Below are positions 22,659-30,132 of a DNA stretch of 32,280 nt, piece after piece (position 1 is the stretch's first letter; each line of letters begins with the position of its first letter). The position numbers and the translations under genes were made by a program. Source of the DNA: Mycobacterium sp. 1081908.1 (GTDB taxonomy: Bacteria; Actinomycetota; Actinomycetes; Mycobacteriales; Mycobacteriaceae); contig NZ_LZLY01000154.1 of NCBI RefSeq assembly GCF_001673535.1, positions 1-32,280 of the forward strand. Reading direction: 5' to 3'. The notes below the pieces were generated by a model. The model saw only the letters and a program-made list of their open reading frames with translations, had not been told where the DNA came from and did no database searches.

Positions 22659-24583
22659 CGCACCTGCTCGCCTACATCCCCAGCCCGCCGCAGGGCGTAT
22701 GGCACCTCGGGCCGTTGCCCATCCGCGCCTACGCGCTGTTCATCATCGCCGGCATCGTGGCGGCGCTGATGATCGGCGATCGGCGCTGGGAGGCGCGCGG
22801 CGGACAGCGCGGCGTGATCTACGACATCGCGCTGTGGGCCGTGCCGTTCGGCTTGGTGGGCGGCAGGCTCTATCACCTGGCCACGGACTGGCGCACCTAT
22901 TGGGGTCCGGCCGGCGCCGGGTCCATGGCGGCGCTGCGGATCTGGGACGGCGGCCTGGGCATCTGGGGCGCGGTAGCCCTCGGCGGCGTCGGCGCGTGGA
23001 TCGGCTGCCGGCGTCGCGGAATCCCGTTGCCGGCCTTCGGCGACGCGATCGCGCCGGGAATCATCTTGGCGCAGGCCATCGGCCGGCTGGGAAACTACTT
23101 CAACCAGGAGCTCTACGGCCGCGACACCACGCTGCCGTGGGGTCTGGAGATCTTCTACCGGCGCGACCCCTCCGGATACGTCGACCCGCATTCGCTCGAC
23201 GGCGTCTCGACGGGTCAGGTCGCGCTCGTCGTGCAGCCGACGTTCCTTTACGAATTGATCTGGAATCTCGTGGTTTTCGTCGCGTTGATCTACATCGACC
23301 GGCGGTTCAACTTCGGCCACGGCCGGCTCTTCGCCCTCTATGTCGCCGCCTACTGCGTCGGGCGCTTCGGCGTGGAGCTGCTGCGCAACGACACCGCCAC
23401 CCAGATCGCCGGGATCCGGATCAACGTATTCACTTCGACTTTCGTGTTCATCGGCGCCGTGGTGTACATCATCCTGGCGCCGAAGGGCCGCGAGGATCCC
23501 GCGACCCTGCACGGCACCGACCACGGTGGCGAGGATGCGCCGAAGCCCAAGCCGGAAGCGAAGCCGGAACCCAAGGCGGAGGTCAAGGCCGAAGCCGAGC
23601 CGGAGCTCGAGCCGATAACCGGCGTTCGGGTATTGGGGGCGGCCGGGGTGGCCGCGGTTATTGGGGCGGGCAGGGCGACGAAAAGGCTGATACCGCGGCG
23701 GCGGTCGGGACCGGTGCAGGTTGCCGATGCTGAGTCGGCCGACGCCGACACGGTCAAGGTGGAGGCCGTCGAGCCGGCGGCCGAAGAACCCGAAACCGTC
23801 GAGGCACCGGAGCCTGAAGTCGCGGAGGCTGAGGCCGCGGAACCCGAAACCTCGGAGCCTGAGGCCGAAACGGAGGAGCCCGAAGCCGAAGAGGCCGAGA
23901 CCGCCGGGGCCGAGGCCGGCGAGCCCGAGGTCGAAGAGCCCGAAGCCGAAACTGAGGAGCCCGAAGGCGAAGAGCCCGAAACCGCTGAGGCAGAGGTCTC
24001 GGAGGTTGAGGTCGAGGAGCCCGAAGCCGAAGCGCCCGAAACCGAAGAGCCGGAAACCCGGGAGCCTGAGGCCGTTGAAGCCGAGGAGGCCGAGCCCGAA
24101 GAACCCGAAACCGAAGGGCCGGAAACCCCGGAGACTGAGGCCGCTGAAGCCGAAGAGACAGAAGCCGACGAAACCGAAGCCGAAGAGACCGAAGCCGAAG
24201 AGACCGAGGAACCCGAAGTCGCGGACGCGGAGGCCGCCGTCGCGGAGGCCGTCGAGACCGAATCGGTAGAGCCCGAGGCCGCGGACGCCGAGGCCGTCGC
24301 GACTGAGGCGGCCGAGGCCGAAGTCGCGGAGCCCGAGGCCGAAGAGCTCGAACCCGAGGCCGAGGAACCCGAGGCCGAGGAAGCCGAAACCGAGGCCGAG
24401 GAGCCCAAAGCCGAAGAGCCGGAAGCTGATTCGGAATCAACGGGGCCGGACGAGCCCGGCGCAGCAGCCTCCGAGGAGCAGCAGGCCGAGCCGGACACGG
24501 CCGCGGAGGAAACCCCCGCCGATGACACCGGTTCAACGAGGCGGCGATTGAGCTTCCGGCTGAGGAACCGAGGTCGCGGCTGA
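22655..24583 (+). CDS. lgt: Prolipoprotein diacylglyceryl transferase with long acidic C-terminal tail
   Basis: Lgt transfers diacylglycerol from phosphatidylglycerol to the lipobox cysteine of prolipoproteins in the plasma membrane. Residues 1-278 are the catalytic membrane domain, with about seven helices, the Lgt signature around GRLGNYFNQELYG (143-155), IWDGGLGIWG (96-105), PTFLYE (195-200) and GRFGVELLR (236-244). The remaining 364 residues are extra. They form a Pro/Lys/Glu linker, a weakly hydrophobic stretch with a basic end (about 321-350), then about 260 residues of Glu/Ala/Pro/Thr low-complexity repeats, and a basic end (RRRLSFRLRNRGRG). The mycobacterial family often has a shorter tail; this 642-residue form is unusually long. 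The GTG overlaps the trpA stop. Confidence 0.95.
   Translation: MTHLLAYIPSPPQGVWHLGPLPIRAYALFIIAGIVAALMIGDRRWEARGGQRGVIYDIALWAVPFGLVGGRLYHLATDWRTYWGPAGAGSMAALRIWDGGLGIWGAVALGGVGAWIGCRRRGIPLPAFGDAIAPGIILAQAIGRLGNYFNQELYGRDTTLPWGLEIFYRRDPSGYVDPHSLDGVSTGQVALVVQPTFLYELIWNLVVFVALIYIDRRFNFGHGRLFALYVAAYCVGRFGVELLRNDTATQIAGIRINVFTSTFVFIGAVVYIILAPKGREDPATLHGTDHGGEDAPKPKPEAKPEPKAEVKAEAEPELEPITGVRVLGAAGVAAVIGAGRATKRLIPRRRSGPVQVADAESADADTVKVEAVEPAAEEPETVEAPEPEVAEAEAAEPETSEPEAETEEPEAEEAETAGAEAGEPEVEEPEAETEEPEGEEPETAEAEVSEVEVEEPEAEAPETEEPETREPEAVEAEEAEPEEPETEGPETPETEAAEAEETEADETEAEETEAEETEEPEVADAEAAVAEAVETESVEPEAADAEAVATEAAEAEVAEPEAEELEPEAEEPEAEEAETEAEEPKAEEPEADSESTGPDEPGAAASEEQQAEPDTAAEETPADDTGSTRRRLSFRLRNRGRG
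23755..24450 (+). repeat. Degenerate Glu-Ala/Pro-Glu coding repeats in lgt
   Basis: About 700 bases are built from short units such as GAGGCCGAAGAGCCCGAA, giving EAEEPE, EPEAE and ETEEPE strings in the lgt frame. Units are of varying length and keep the frame. Some near-identical stretches (for example 24139-24200, alternating GCCGAAGAGACC and related words) suggest slippage. The region is prone to length change and to assembly error. Confidence 0.8.
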
Positions 24584-24619
24584 CGGCCGAACTCGTCGGC
24601 GAACGGGCACCGGATCTGG

Positions 24620-24625
24620 CATGCT
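24620..24625 (+). promoter_or_regulatory. Candidate -10 box of TM2-protein gene (possible leaderless start)
   Basis: CATGCT ends six bases before the GTG at 24632, which fits transcription starting on the start codon. No Shine-Dalgarno is seen in the short gap after lgt. Confidence 0.35.
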
Positions 24626-24631
24626 GAAACC

Positions 24632-25009
24632 GTGACTGACCAGCCGTGGAACAATGCGGGCCCGCCGCCACCACCGCCGGGATACGGCTATCCGCCGCAG
24701 TACCCGCAATATCCCGCGCCTGGCCCCTACTACGACCCGTCCGCGCCGTTCGGCCGGCATCCCGTGACCGGTCAACCGTTTTCGGACAAATCAAAGACCG
24801 TCGCCGGCCTGCTGCAGCTGCTCAGCCTGATCGGCGTCGGCGGGATCGGCCGCTTCTACATTGGTGACATCGGGATCGGCGTCGCACAGCTGCTCGTGGG
24901 CTGGCTTACCTGCGGCATCGGACTGATCTGGCCGATCGTCGACGCAATCCTGATGTTGACCGGCAACGTCCCCGACTCGCAGGGACGCCCGTTGCGCGAT
25001 GGCACCTAG
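24632..25009 (+). CDS. TM2-domain membrane protein with Pro/Tyr-rich N-terminus
   Basis: A 125-residue protein. Residues 1-45 are rich in Pro, Tyr and Gly (PPPPPPGYGYPPQYPQYPAP), a disordered tail common in mycobacterial envelope proteins. Residues 50-115 are a TM2 domain: SKTVAGLLQLLSLIGVGGIG, RFYIGDIGIGVAQLLVG, then WLTCGIGLIWPIVDAILML, two membrane helices joined by a short turn with the G-RFYIG motif. Function of the family is unknown. It lies where M. tuberculosis has a small membrane protein after lgt. It overlaps the DUF2752 gene by 11 bases, so the two are probably co-expressed. Confidence 0.88.
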   Translation: MTDQPWNNAGPPPPPPGYGYPPQYPQYPAPGPYYDPSAPFGRHPVTGQPFSDKSKTVAGLLQLLSLIGVGGIGRFYIGDIGIGVAQLLVGWLTCGIGLIWPIVDAILMLTGNVPDSQGRPLRDGT

Positions 25010-25406
25010 TCACGCGCCGCACCGCCACCGCGCGGCCGCCGCGGGCGCCGGGATGTTGCTGGCCGGCTCGCTCGGTTACATCGGACTGGTCGACCCGCAC
25101 AACGTGAACTCGGTGTATCCGCTGTGCCCGTTCAAATTGCTCACCGGATGGAATTGCCCCCTGTGCGGTGGCCTGCGGATGACGCACGACCTGCTGCACG
25201 GTGACCTGATGGCCACCATCAACGACAACGTCTTCCTACTGGTCGGCATCCCGATGCTGGCCGGATGGATCCTGGTTCGCCGCCGCAACGGCCGGTCGCT
25301 CCTGCCGATCCCGGCGGTGGTGACCGTCGTGGTCGCGGCGATCGCCTGGACGGTGCTGCGCAACCTTCCGGGTTTCCCGTTGGTGCCGACTGTCCTCAGT
25401 GGGTAG
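24999..25406 (+). CDS. DUF2752 family membrane protein
   Basis: A 135-residue small membrane protein. The DUF2752 signature is clear: YPLCPFKLLTGWNCPLCGGLR followed by MTHDLLHGDLMATINDN, with two Cys-Pro pairs and a GG turn. Three hydrophobic segments lie at about 12-32, 77-95 and 103-122. The invariant cysteines suggest metal or disulphide chemistry, but no activity has been shown for the family to my knowledge. It begins inside the TM2 gene. A weak 6-base hairpin at 25410-25425 follows before pykA. Confidence 0.88.
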   Translation: MAPSHAPHRHRAAAAGAGMLLAGSLGYIGLVDPHNVNSVYPLCPFKLLTGWNCPLCGGLRMTHDLLHGDLMATINDNVFLLVGIPMLAGWILVRRRNGRSLLPIPAVVTVVVAAIAWTVLRNLPGFPLVPTVLSG

Positions 25407-25455
25407 CCGCCGCCCATCCGGGCGGTTAACTCGGGCTGCCATCGCCCCGCACGAC

Positions 25456-25461
25456 TATGCT
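25456..25461 (+). promoter_or_regulatory. Candidate -10 box of pykA (possible leaderless start)
   Basis: TATGCT is a good mycobacterial -10 match and ends eight bases before the GTG at 25470. The space between has no ribosome binding site, so the transcript may begin at or just before the start codon. Confidence 0.45.
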
Positions 25462-25469
25462 GGTTCGCC

Positions 25470-26888
25470 GTGAGCCGACGCGGGAAGATCGTCTGCACCC
25501 TTGGCCCTGCAACCAACTCTGACGAGCTGATTCAGGCGCTGGTGGAGGCCGGAATGGACGTCGCCCGAATGAACTTCAGCCATGGCGACTACGCGGATCA
25601 CAAGGCCGCCTACGACCGCGTGCGGGCCGCCTCCGACACGACCGGCCGCGCGGTCGGCGTGCTCGCCGATCTGCAGGGGCCGAAGATCAGGCTCGGGCGC
25701 TTCGCGACGGGGTCGACGTTCTGGGCCGACGGAGAAACGGTCCGCATCACCGTCGCCGAATGCGAGGGCAGCCACGATCGGGTCTCGACCACCTACAAGA
25801 CGTTGGCCAAGGACGCCACGGTCGGCGACCGCGTCCTGATCGACGACGGCAAGGTCGGCCTCGTGGTCGACGCCATCGAGGGCGACGACGTCGTCTGCAC
25901 CGTCATCGAGGGCGGCCCGGTCAGCAACAACAAGGGCATCTCGCTGCCCGGCATGAACGTCTCCGCCCCCGCCTTGTCCGACAAGGACATCGAGGACCTG
26001 ACCTTCGCCCTGAACCTGGGCGTCGACCTGGTCGCGCTGTCGTTCGTGCGCTCGCCGTCCGACGTCGAGCTGGTGCACGAGGTGATGGACCAGATCGGGC
26101 GGCGGGTACCGGTGATCGCCAAGCTGGAGAAACCCGAGGCCGTCGACAACCTGGAAGCCATCGTGCTGGCGTTCGACGCCATCATGGTGGCCCGTGGCGA
26201 CCTGGGCGTCGAGCTGCCGCTGGAAGAGGTTCCGCTGGTGCAGAAGCGGGCCATCCAGATCGCCAGGGAGAACGCGAAACCCGTCATCGTGGCGACCCAG
26301 ATGCTGGATTCGATGATCGAAAGCTCGCGCCCCACCCGCGCCGAGGCGTCCGACGTCGCCAACGCCGTGCTCGACGGCGCCGACGCGGTGATGCTGTCCG
26401 GCGAGACGTCGGTGGGCAAGTATCCGCTGGCGGCGGTCCGGACGATGGCGCGCATCATCTGCGCGGTCGAGGAGAATTCCACCGCCGCCCCGCCGTTGGC
26501 GCACGTGCCGCGCACCAAGCGGGGGGTGATCTCCTACGCCGCCCGCGACATCGGCGAGCGCCTCGACGCCAAGGCGCTGGTCGCGTTCACCCAATCCGGG
26601 GACACCGTCAAGCGCCTGGCGCGCCTGCACACCCCGCTGCCGCTGCTCGCGTTCACGGCGTGGCCCGAGGTGCGCAGCCAGCTCGCCATGACCTGGGGCA
26701 CCGAGACGTTCATCGTCCCGATGATGACGTCGACCGACGGCATGATCCGCCAGGTCGACAAGTCGCTGCTCGAGCTCGGCCGCTACAAGCGTGGCGACCT
26801 GGTGGTCATCGTCGCGGGCGCTCCGCCGGGCACAGTAGGCTCGACCAACCTGATCCATGTGCACCGGATCGGGGAGGACGACGTCTAA
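25470..26888 (+). CDS. pykA: Pyruvate kinase
   Basis: This enzyme transfers phosphate from phosphoenolpyruvate to ADP, the last step of glycolysis. The protein is 472 residues, standard for bacteria. Motifs are KIVCTLGPAT, VARMNFSHGD, ADLQGPKIRLG, the small B domain (about 70-165), NNKGISLPG, the active-site lysine in VIAKLEKPEAVDNL, MVARGDLGVELP, ATQMLDSMIESSRPTRAEASD shown by its start, and VMLSGETSVGKYP. The C-terminal allosteric domain (about 345-472) is complete, so effector control is possible. The GTG at 25470 follows a clear -10 box. tesB follows after 11 bases with its own ribosome binding site. Confidence 0.97.
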   Translation: MSRRGKIVCTLGPATNSDELIQALVEAGMDVARMNFSHGDYADHKAAYDRVRAASDTTGRAVGVLADLQGPKIRLGRFATGSTFWADGETVRITVAECEGSHDRVSTTYKTLAKDATVGDRVLIDDGKVGLVVDAIEGDDVVCTVIEGGPVSNNKGISLPGMNVSAPALSDKDIEDLTFALNLGVDLVALSFVRSPSDVELVHEVMDQIGRRVPVIAKLEKPEAVDNLEAIVLAFDAIMVARGDLGVELPLEEVPLVQKRAIQIARENAKPVIVATQMLDSMIESSRPTRAEASDVANAVLDGADAVMLSGETSVGKYPLAAVRTMARIICAVEENSTAAPPLAHVPRTKRGVISYAARDIGERLDAKALVAFTQSGDTVKRLARLHTPLPLLAFTAWPEVRSQLAMTWGTETFIVPMMTSTDGMIRQVDKSLLELGRYKRGDLVVIVAGAPPGTVGSTNLIHVHRIGEDDV

Positions 26889-26899
26889 GGAGCTGAGGA

Positions 26900-27781
26900 G
26901 TGCCCGTGCCGGCTGGCGACGATTTCGAGGAACTGCTGGCGCTACTCGACCTGGCCCGCGTTTCCGAAAATCAGTTCACCGGCTCCCATCCCAGCAAGAA
27001 CCCGATGCGCACGTTCGGCGGCCAGCTGATGGCGCAGTCGTTCGTTGCCAGCAGCCGCACCCTGGAACAGGCCGACCTGCCGCCCAGCGCGCTCTCGGTG
27101 CATTTCGTCAACGGCGGAGACACCGCCAAGGACATCGAATTTCACGTCACGCGGCTGCGTGACGAGCGCCGCTTCGCCAACCGGCGCGTCGATGCCGTGC
27201 AGGACGGGATTCTGTTGTCCACGTGCCTGATTTCGTACATGTCGGGCGGCCCCGGACTCGAGCACGGCGTCGAGCCGCCGCAGGTGGCGCCGCCCCACGC
27301 GCAGCCGTCGCTCGGCGAGCTGTTGCGCGGCTACGAAAAGATCGTCCCGCACTTCGTCAACGCGCTGCAGCCCATCGAATGGCGCTTCACCAACGATCCC
27401 TCGTGGGTCATGCGCGACAAGGGAGAGCGGCTGCCGCACAACAGGGTTTGGATGAAGGCGCTGGGCGCGCTGCCCGACGACCCGGTGCTGCACACCGCGA
27501 CCATGTTGTTCTCCTCGGACACCACCGTGCTGGACTCGGCCATCACCACCCACGGGTTATCGTGGGGTTTCGACCGCATCTTCGCGGCGTCCGCCAACCA
27601 TTCCGTGTGGTTTCACCGGCAGGTCAAATTCGACGACTGGGTCCTGTACTCGACGTCCTCGCCGGTGGCCGCGGACTCGCGCGGGCTCGGCACCGGTCAT
27701 TTCTTCGACCGCTCGGGGCGGGTCGTCGCCACGGTGGCGCAGGAGGGCGTGCTGTTATATTTCCCGGCTTCCGGACGATAG
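26900..27781 (+). CDS. tesB: Acyl-CoA thioesterase II
   Basis: TesB-type enzyme hydrolysing acyl-CoA to free fatty acid and CoA. The protein is 293 residues with two hotdog domains: the first around NPMRTFGGQLMAQSFVAS, LSVHFVNGGD and ERRFANRRVDAVQDG, the second around MLFSSDTTVLDSAITTHG, NHSVWFHRQVKFDDWVLY and RGLGTGHFFDRSG. These match TesB family conserved blocks, including the Asp/Thr pair of the catalytic triad. Two starts are possible: GTG 26900 with AAGGAG seven bases upstream, or GTG 26906 with GAGGAG five bases upstream. It corresponds by position to M. tuberculosis tesB1. Probably co-transcribed with pykA. Confidence 0.95.
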   Translation: MPVPAGDDFEELLALLDLARVSENQFTGSHPSKNPMRTFGGQLMAQSFVASSRTLEQADLPPSALSVHFVNGGDTAKDIEFHVTRLRDERRFANRRVDAVQDGILLSTCLISYMSGGPGLEHGVEPPQVAPPHAQPSLGELLRGYEKIVPHFVNALQPIEWRFTNDPSWVMRDKGERLPHNRVWMKALGALPDDPVLHTATMLFSSDTTVLDSAITTHGLSWGFDRIFAASANHSVWFHRQVKFDDWVLYSTSSPVAADSRGLGTGHFFDRSGRVVATVAQEGVLLYFPASGR

Positions 27782-27931
27782 ACAGGTCACAGTACGGCAT
27801 ACCCGCAGGAAAACCGCCAAATTTGGGCCCATCGGGGCCGCGATCGGGCGTAAGTTCCTATCAGCCGGGTATTCGGTGCGAAAGGCGGTGATCAGGCCGC
27901 TGAGCTGGACTTATCGCATCGGGAGGTGAGA

Positions 27932-29326
27932 GTGAACGGGCCGGTTGACGTAGCACCGAAGTCCCGCGCGCGGGAACGCGTTGTCGTCCACGTCGATTCA
28001 CGGGCCGCCCGCTGGGTCGGGGCGTCGGCCCTGCTGTGCGCGGCGGGGTGGCTGATCCTCATACTGGCCCGCCACCACCAGCAGCCCTACTGGCACTACT
28101 CCGACCGGCTGGGCTGGTCGCTGACGGTGCTGGGCGCGGTGGCGTTCATCGCCCGCGGCATCTTCCTGGGCCGTCCGGTGACGGCCATGCACGCCGTCGC
28201 CGCAGCGCTTTTCGTGGTGGCGGGGCTGGGCGCGCACGTGCTGTCCTTCGACCTGCTCGGCGATTTGCTGATCGTCAGCTCCGGGGTCGTGCTGATGTGG
28301 CCGACGACCGCGCACCCACGACCCGAGGACCTGCCCCGTATTTGGCGGTTGATCAATGCCAGCGCCGACGACCCGTTGGCCCCGTTCGCCATGCAGACGG
28401 GCAAGTGCTACCACTTCACCGCGGACCGCAGCGCCGCGCTGGCATACCGGACCCGGCTGGGATACGCGGCCGTCGGCGGGGACCCCGTCGGCAACGAAGC
28501 GAAATTCCCCGAGTTGGTCGCCGACTTCGCCGCCATGTGCCACGCGCACGGCTGGCGGATCGCGGTGGTGGGTTGCAGCGAACGCCGACTCGAGTTGTGG
28601 CGCGACCCGGCGGTGATCGGGCAAACGTTGCGCGCGATACCGATCGGGCGCGACGTCGTCGTCGACGTGGCCGGCTTCGAGATGGTGGGACGCAGGTTCC
28701 GCAACCTGCGGCAGGCGGTGAAGCGCACCCACAACTTCGGTGTCACCACCGAGATCGTGGACGAGCAGCAACTCGACGAGAAACTGCTTGCCGAGCTGAC
28801 CGACGTGGTGCGGGCCTCGCCCAGCGGCGCCCACCACGATCGCGGCTTCTACATGAACCTCGACGGCGTGCTGGAGGGCCGGTTCCCGGGAATCAAGCTG
28901 ATCATCGCCCGGGATGCCTCGGGCCGGGTGCAGGGCTTCCATCGGTACGCGACCGCCGGCGGCGGCAGCGACGTCAGCCTCGACGTGCCGTGGCGTCGCC
29001 GCGGGGCTCCCAACGGCATCGACGAACGGCTCAGCGTCGACATGATCATGGCCGCGAAAGAAGCTGGCGCGCAACGGGTATCGCTCTCGTTCGCCGCCTT
29101 TCCGGAGATCTTCGAGGACAAGGACCGCGGCCGGGTCCAGCGCGTCTTCTATCGGCTGATCCACGTGCTCGACCCGCTGATCGCGCTCGAGTCGCTGTAC
29201 CGCTACGTCCGCAAGTTCCACGCGATGGACGCCAGGCGCTACGCGGTGATCTCGATGACCCAGCTGGTCCAGTTGGTGGTCGTGTTGTTGACGCTGGAGT
29301 TCACGCCGCGGCGGCGACACCTGTAA
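27932..29326 (+). CDS. DUF2156 membrane protein (phosphatidylglycerol lysyltransferase C-domain-like)
   Basis: A protein of about 464 residues with membrane helices near the N-terminus (about residues 25-120) and a large cytoplasmic domain. That domain resembles the aminoacyl-tRNA-using GNAT-like domain of MprF/LysX: FAMQTGKCYHFTADRSAALAY, GDPVGNEAKFPELV, RFRNLRQAVKRTHNFGV, FYMNLDGVLEGRFPG and LSFAAFPEIFEDKDRG. The family can transfer amino acids to lipids, but the substrate here is not known. I chose GTG 27932 because GGAGG at 27922-27926 is five bases upstream; GTG 27926 overlaps that site. It matches the M. tuberculosis membrane-protein gene next to tesB1. A 150-base gap upstream suggests its own promoter. 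Confidence 0.88.
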   Translation: MNGPVDVAPKSRARERVVVHVDSRAARWVGASALLCAAGWLILILARHHQQPYWHYSDRLGWSLTVLGAVAFIARGIFLGRPVTAMHAVAAALFVVAGLGAHVLSFDLLGDLLIVSSGVVLMWPTTAHPRPEDLPRIWRLINASADDPLAPFAMQTGKCYHFTADRSAALAYRTRLGYAAVGGDPVGNEAKFPELVADFAAMCHAHGWRIAVVGCSERRLELWRDPAVIGQTLRAIPIGRDVVVDVAGFEMVGRRFRNLRQAVKRTHNFGVTTEIVDEQQLDEKLLAELTDVVRASPSGAHHDRGFYMNLDGVLEGRFPGIKLIIARDASGRVQGFHRYATAGGGSDVSLDVPWRRRGAPNGIDERLSVDMIMAAKEAGAQRVSLSFAAFPEIFEDKDRGRVQRVFYRLIHVLDPLIALESLYRYVRKFHAMDARRYAVISMTQLVQLVVVLLTLEFTPRRRHL

Positions 29327-29391
29327 ATTCCCGGCGCTGTGATGTCGGAATTCCGCTAGCCTCTGGCGGCGACGGCCGGTTGGCTGGAGTT

Positions 29392-30132
29392 ATGACAGAA
29401 ATTGCGAATCTGCGCGATGAGGCCATGCGCGAACTGATTTCGAGTTTATCGGACGTGCACGCGACCGCACCGACGTGGTGCGCGGGCTGGAGCGCCCACG
29501 AGCTCACCGCACATGTGGCGGCGGCTGCCGAGGAGCGGGCCAATCTCATCGAGGATCACCTGGCGGGCAGGCCGGCGAGGCCGACGCGGTCCTGGGAGGT
29601 GCGCGAGCCGCCGTTTCGCGCGATGCCAGACGCCCAGCTTCGAGAACGCCTGGTGGAACACGCCATTCGCTTCGAGTCCAGCGTGGCGGCCCTTCCGGAG
29701 GGCCACACCATCATGTACACGGGCTGGGCGATGACCGCCCAACGGCTGCGCATGCACAGCCACAGCGAAGCGGTGCTGCACCGCTGGGATCTCGTCGGCG
29801 ACGACGACGTCAGCGTTCGATCGCTGTCGGATCCGGCGATGGTCAGTCATGCGCTTGCGGTGTTCGACGCGATGCCCGCGTTGGCGGAGGCCCGGCGCTC
29901 GTGCGGCCGTGACCTCGTTGTGAGACCGGGGGAGGGCCTGTCGGTAACCGCGAGCGGCCACAGCCTCGCAATCGACCTGCGGCCCCACGAGCTACCGCTA
30001 TTCCTGTGGGGGCGTTGTCCGTCACGGCTGCGCGACCCGAACGCCAACGCCGAGACACTCGACGACGTCCTCCAGCGCCTGCTCAAAGGCGAAGTTGGCG
30101 GCAGCCAATCCCGTCGGGCAAGTGGTGGGTAG
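29392..30132 (+). CDS. Mycothiol-dependent maleylpyruvate isomerase-like (DinB/MDMPI fold) protein
   Basis: A 246-residue protein of the MDMPI metal-binding family, which uses mycothiol as a cofactor in actinobacteria. The N-terminal four-helix domain shows TWCAGWSAHELTAHVAAAAEER, with His41 where the family has its first zinc ligand. RMHSHSEAVLHRWDLVGD contains Glu126 and His130 at the same spacing as the other ligands. The C-terminal part (about 160-240) is the smaller SCP2-like domain seen in many members. The substrate is unknown; a detoxification role is plausible. GGAG a few bases before ATG 29392 supports the start. Its 3' end overlaps cydC by 50 bases, tail to tail. Confidence 0.85.
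   Translation: MTEIANLRDEAMRELISSLSDVHATAPTWCAGWSAHELTAHVAAAAEERANLIEDHLAGRPARPTRSWEVREPPFRAMPDAQLRERLVEHAIRFESSVAALPEGHTIMYTGWAMTAQRLRMHSHSEAVLHRWDLVGDDDVSVRSLSDPAMVSHALAVFDAMPALAEARRSCGRDLVVRPGEGLSVTASGHSLAIDLRPHELPLFLWGRCPSRLRDPNANAETLDDVLQRLLKGEVGGSQSRRASGG

Noticed and set aside
23755..24450. Possible CRISPR-like or tandem repeat array
   Set aside because: Units are degenerate, stay in the lgt reading frame and have no spacers; it is a coding low-complexity region.
23350..24654. Long minus-strand frame rich in Ser, Ala and Gly opposite the lgt tail
   Set aside because: It is the mirror of the Glu/Ala/Pro codon repeats of lgt; it has no start signal and no recognisable domain.
25410..25425. 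Hairpin CCGCCC-ATCC-GGGCGG after the DUF2752 gene as a terminator
   Set aside because: Stem is only six base pairs with no T-tract; too common in such GC-rich DNA to call with confidence.
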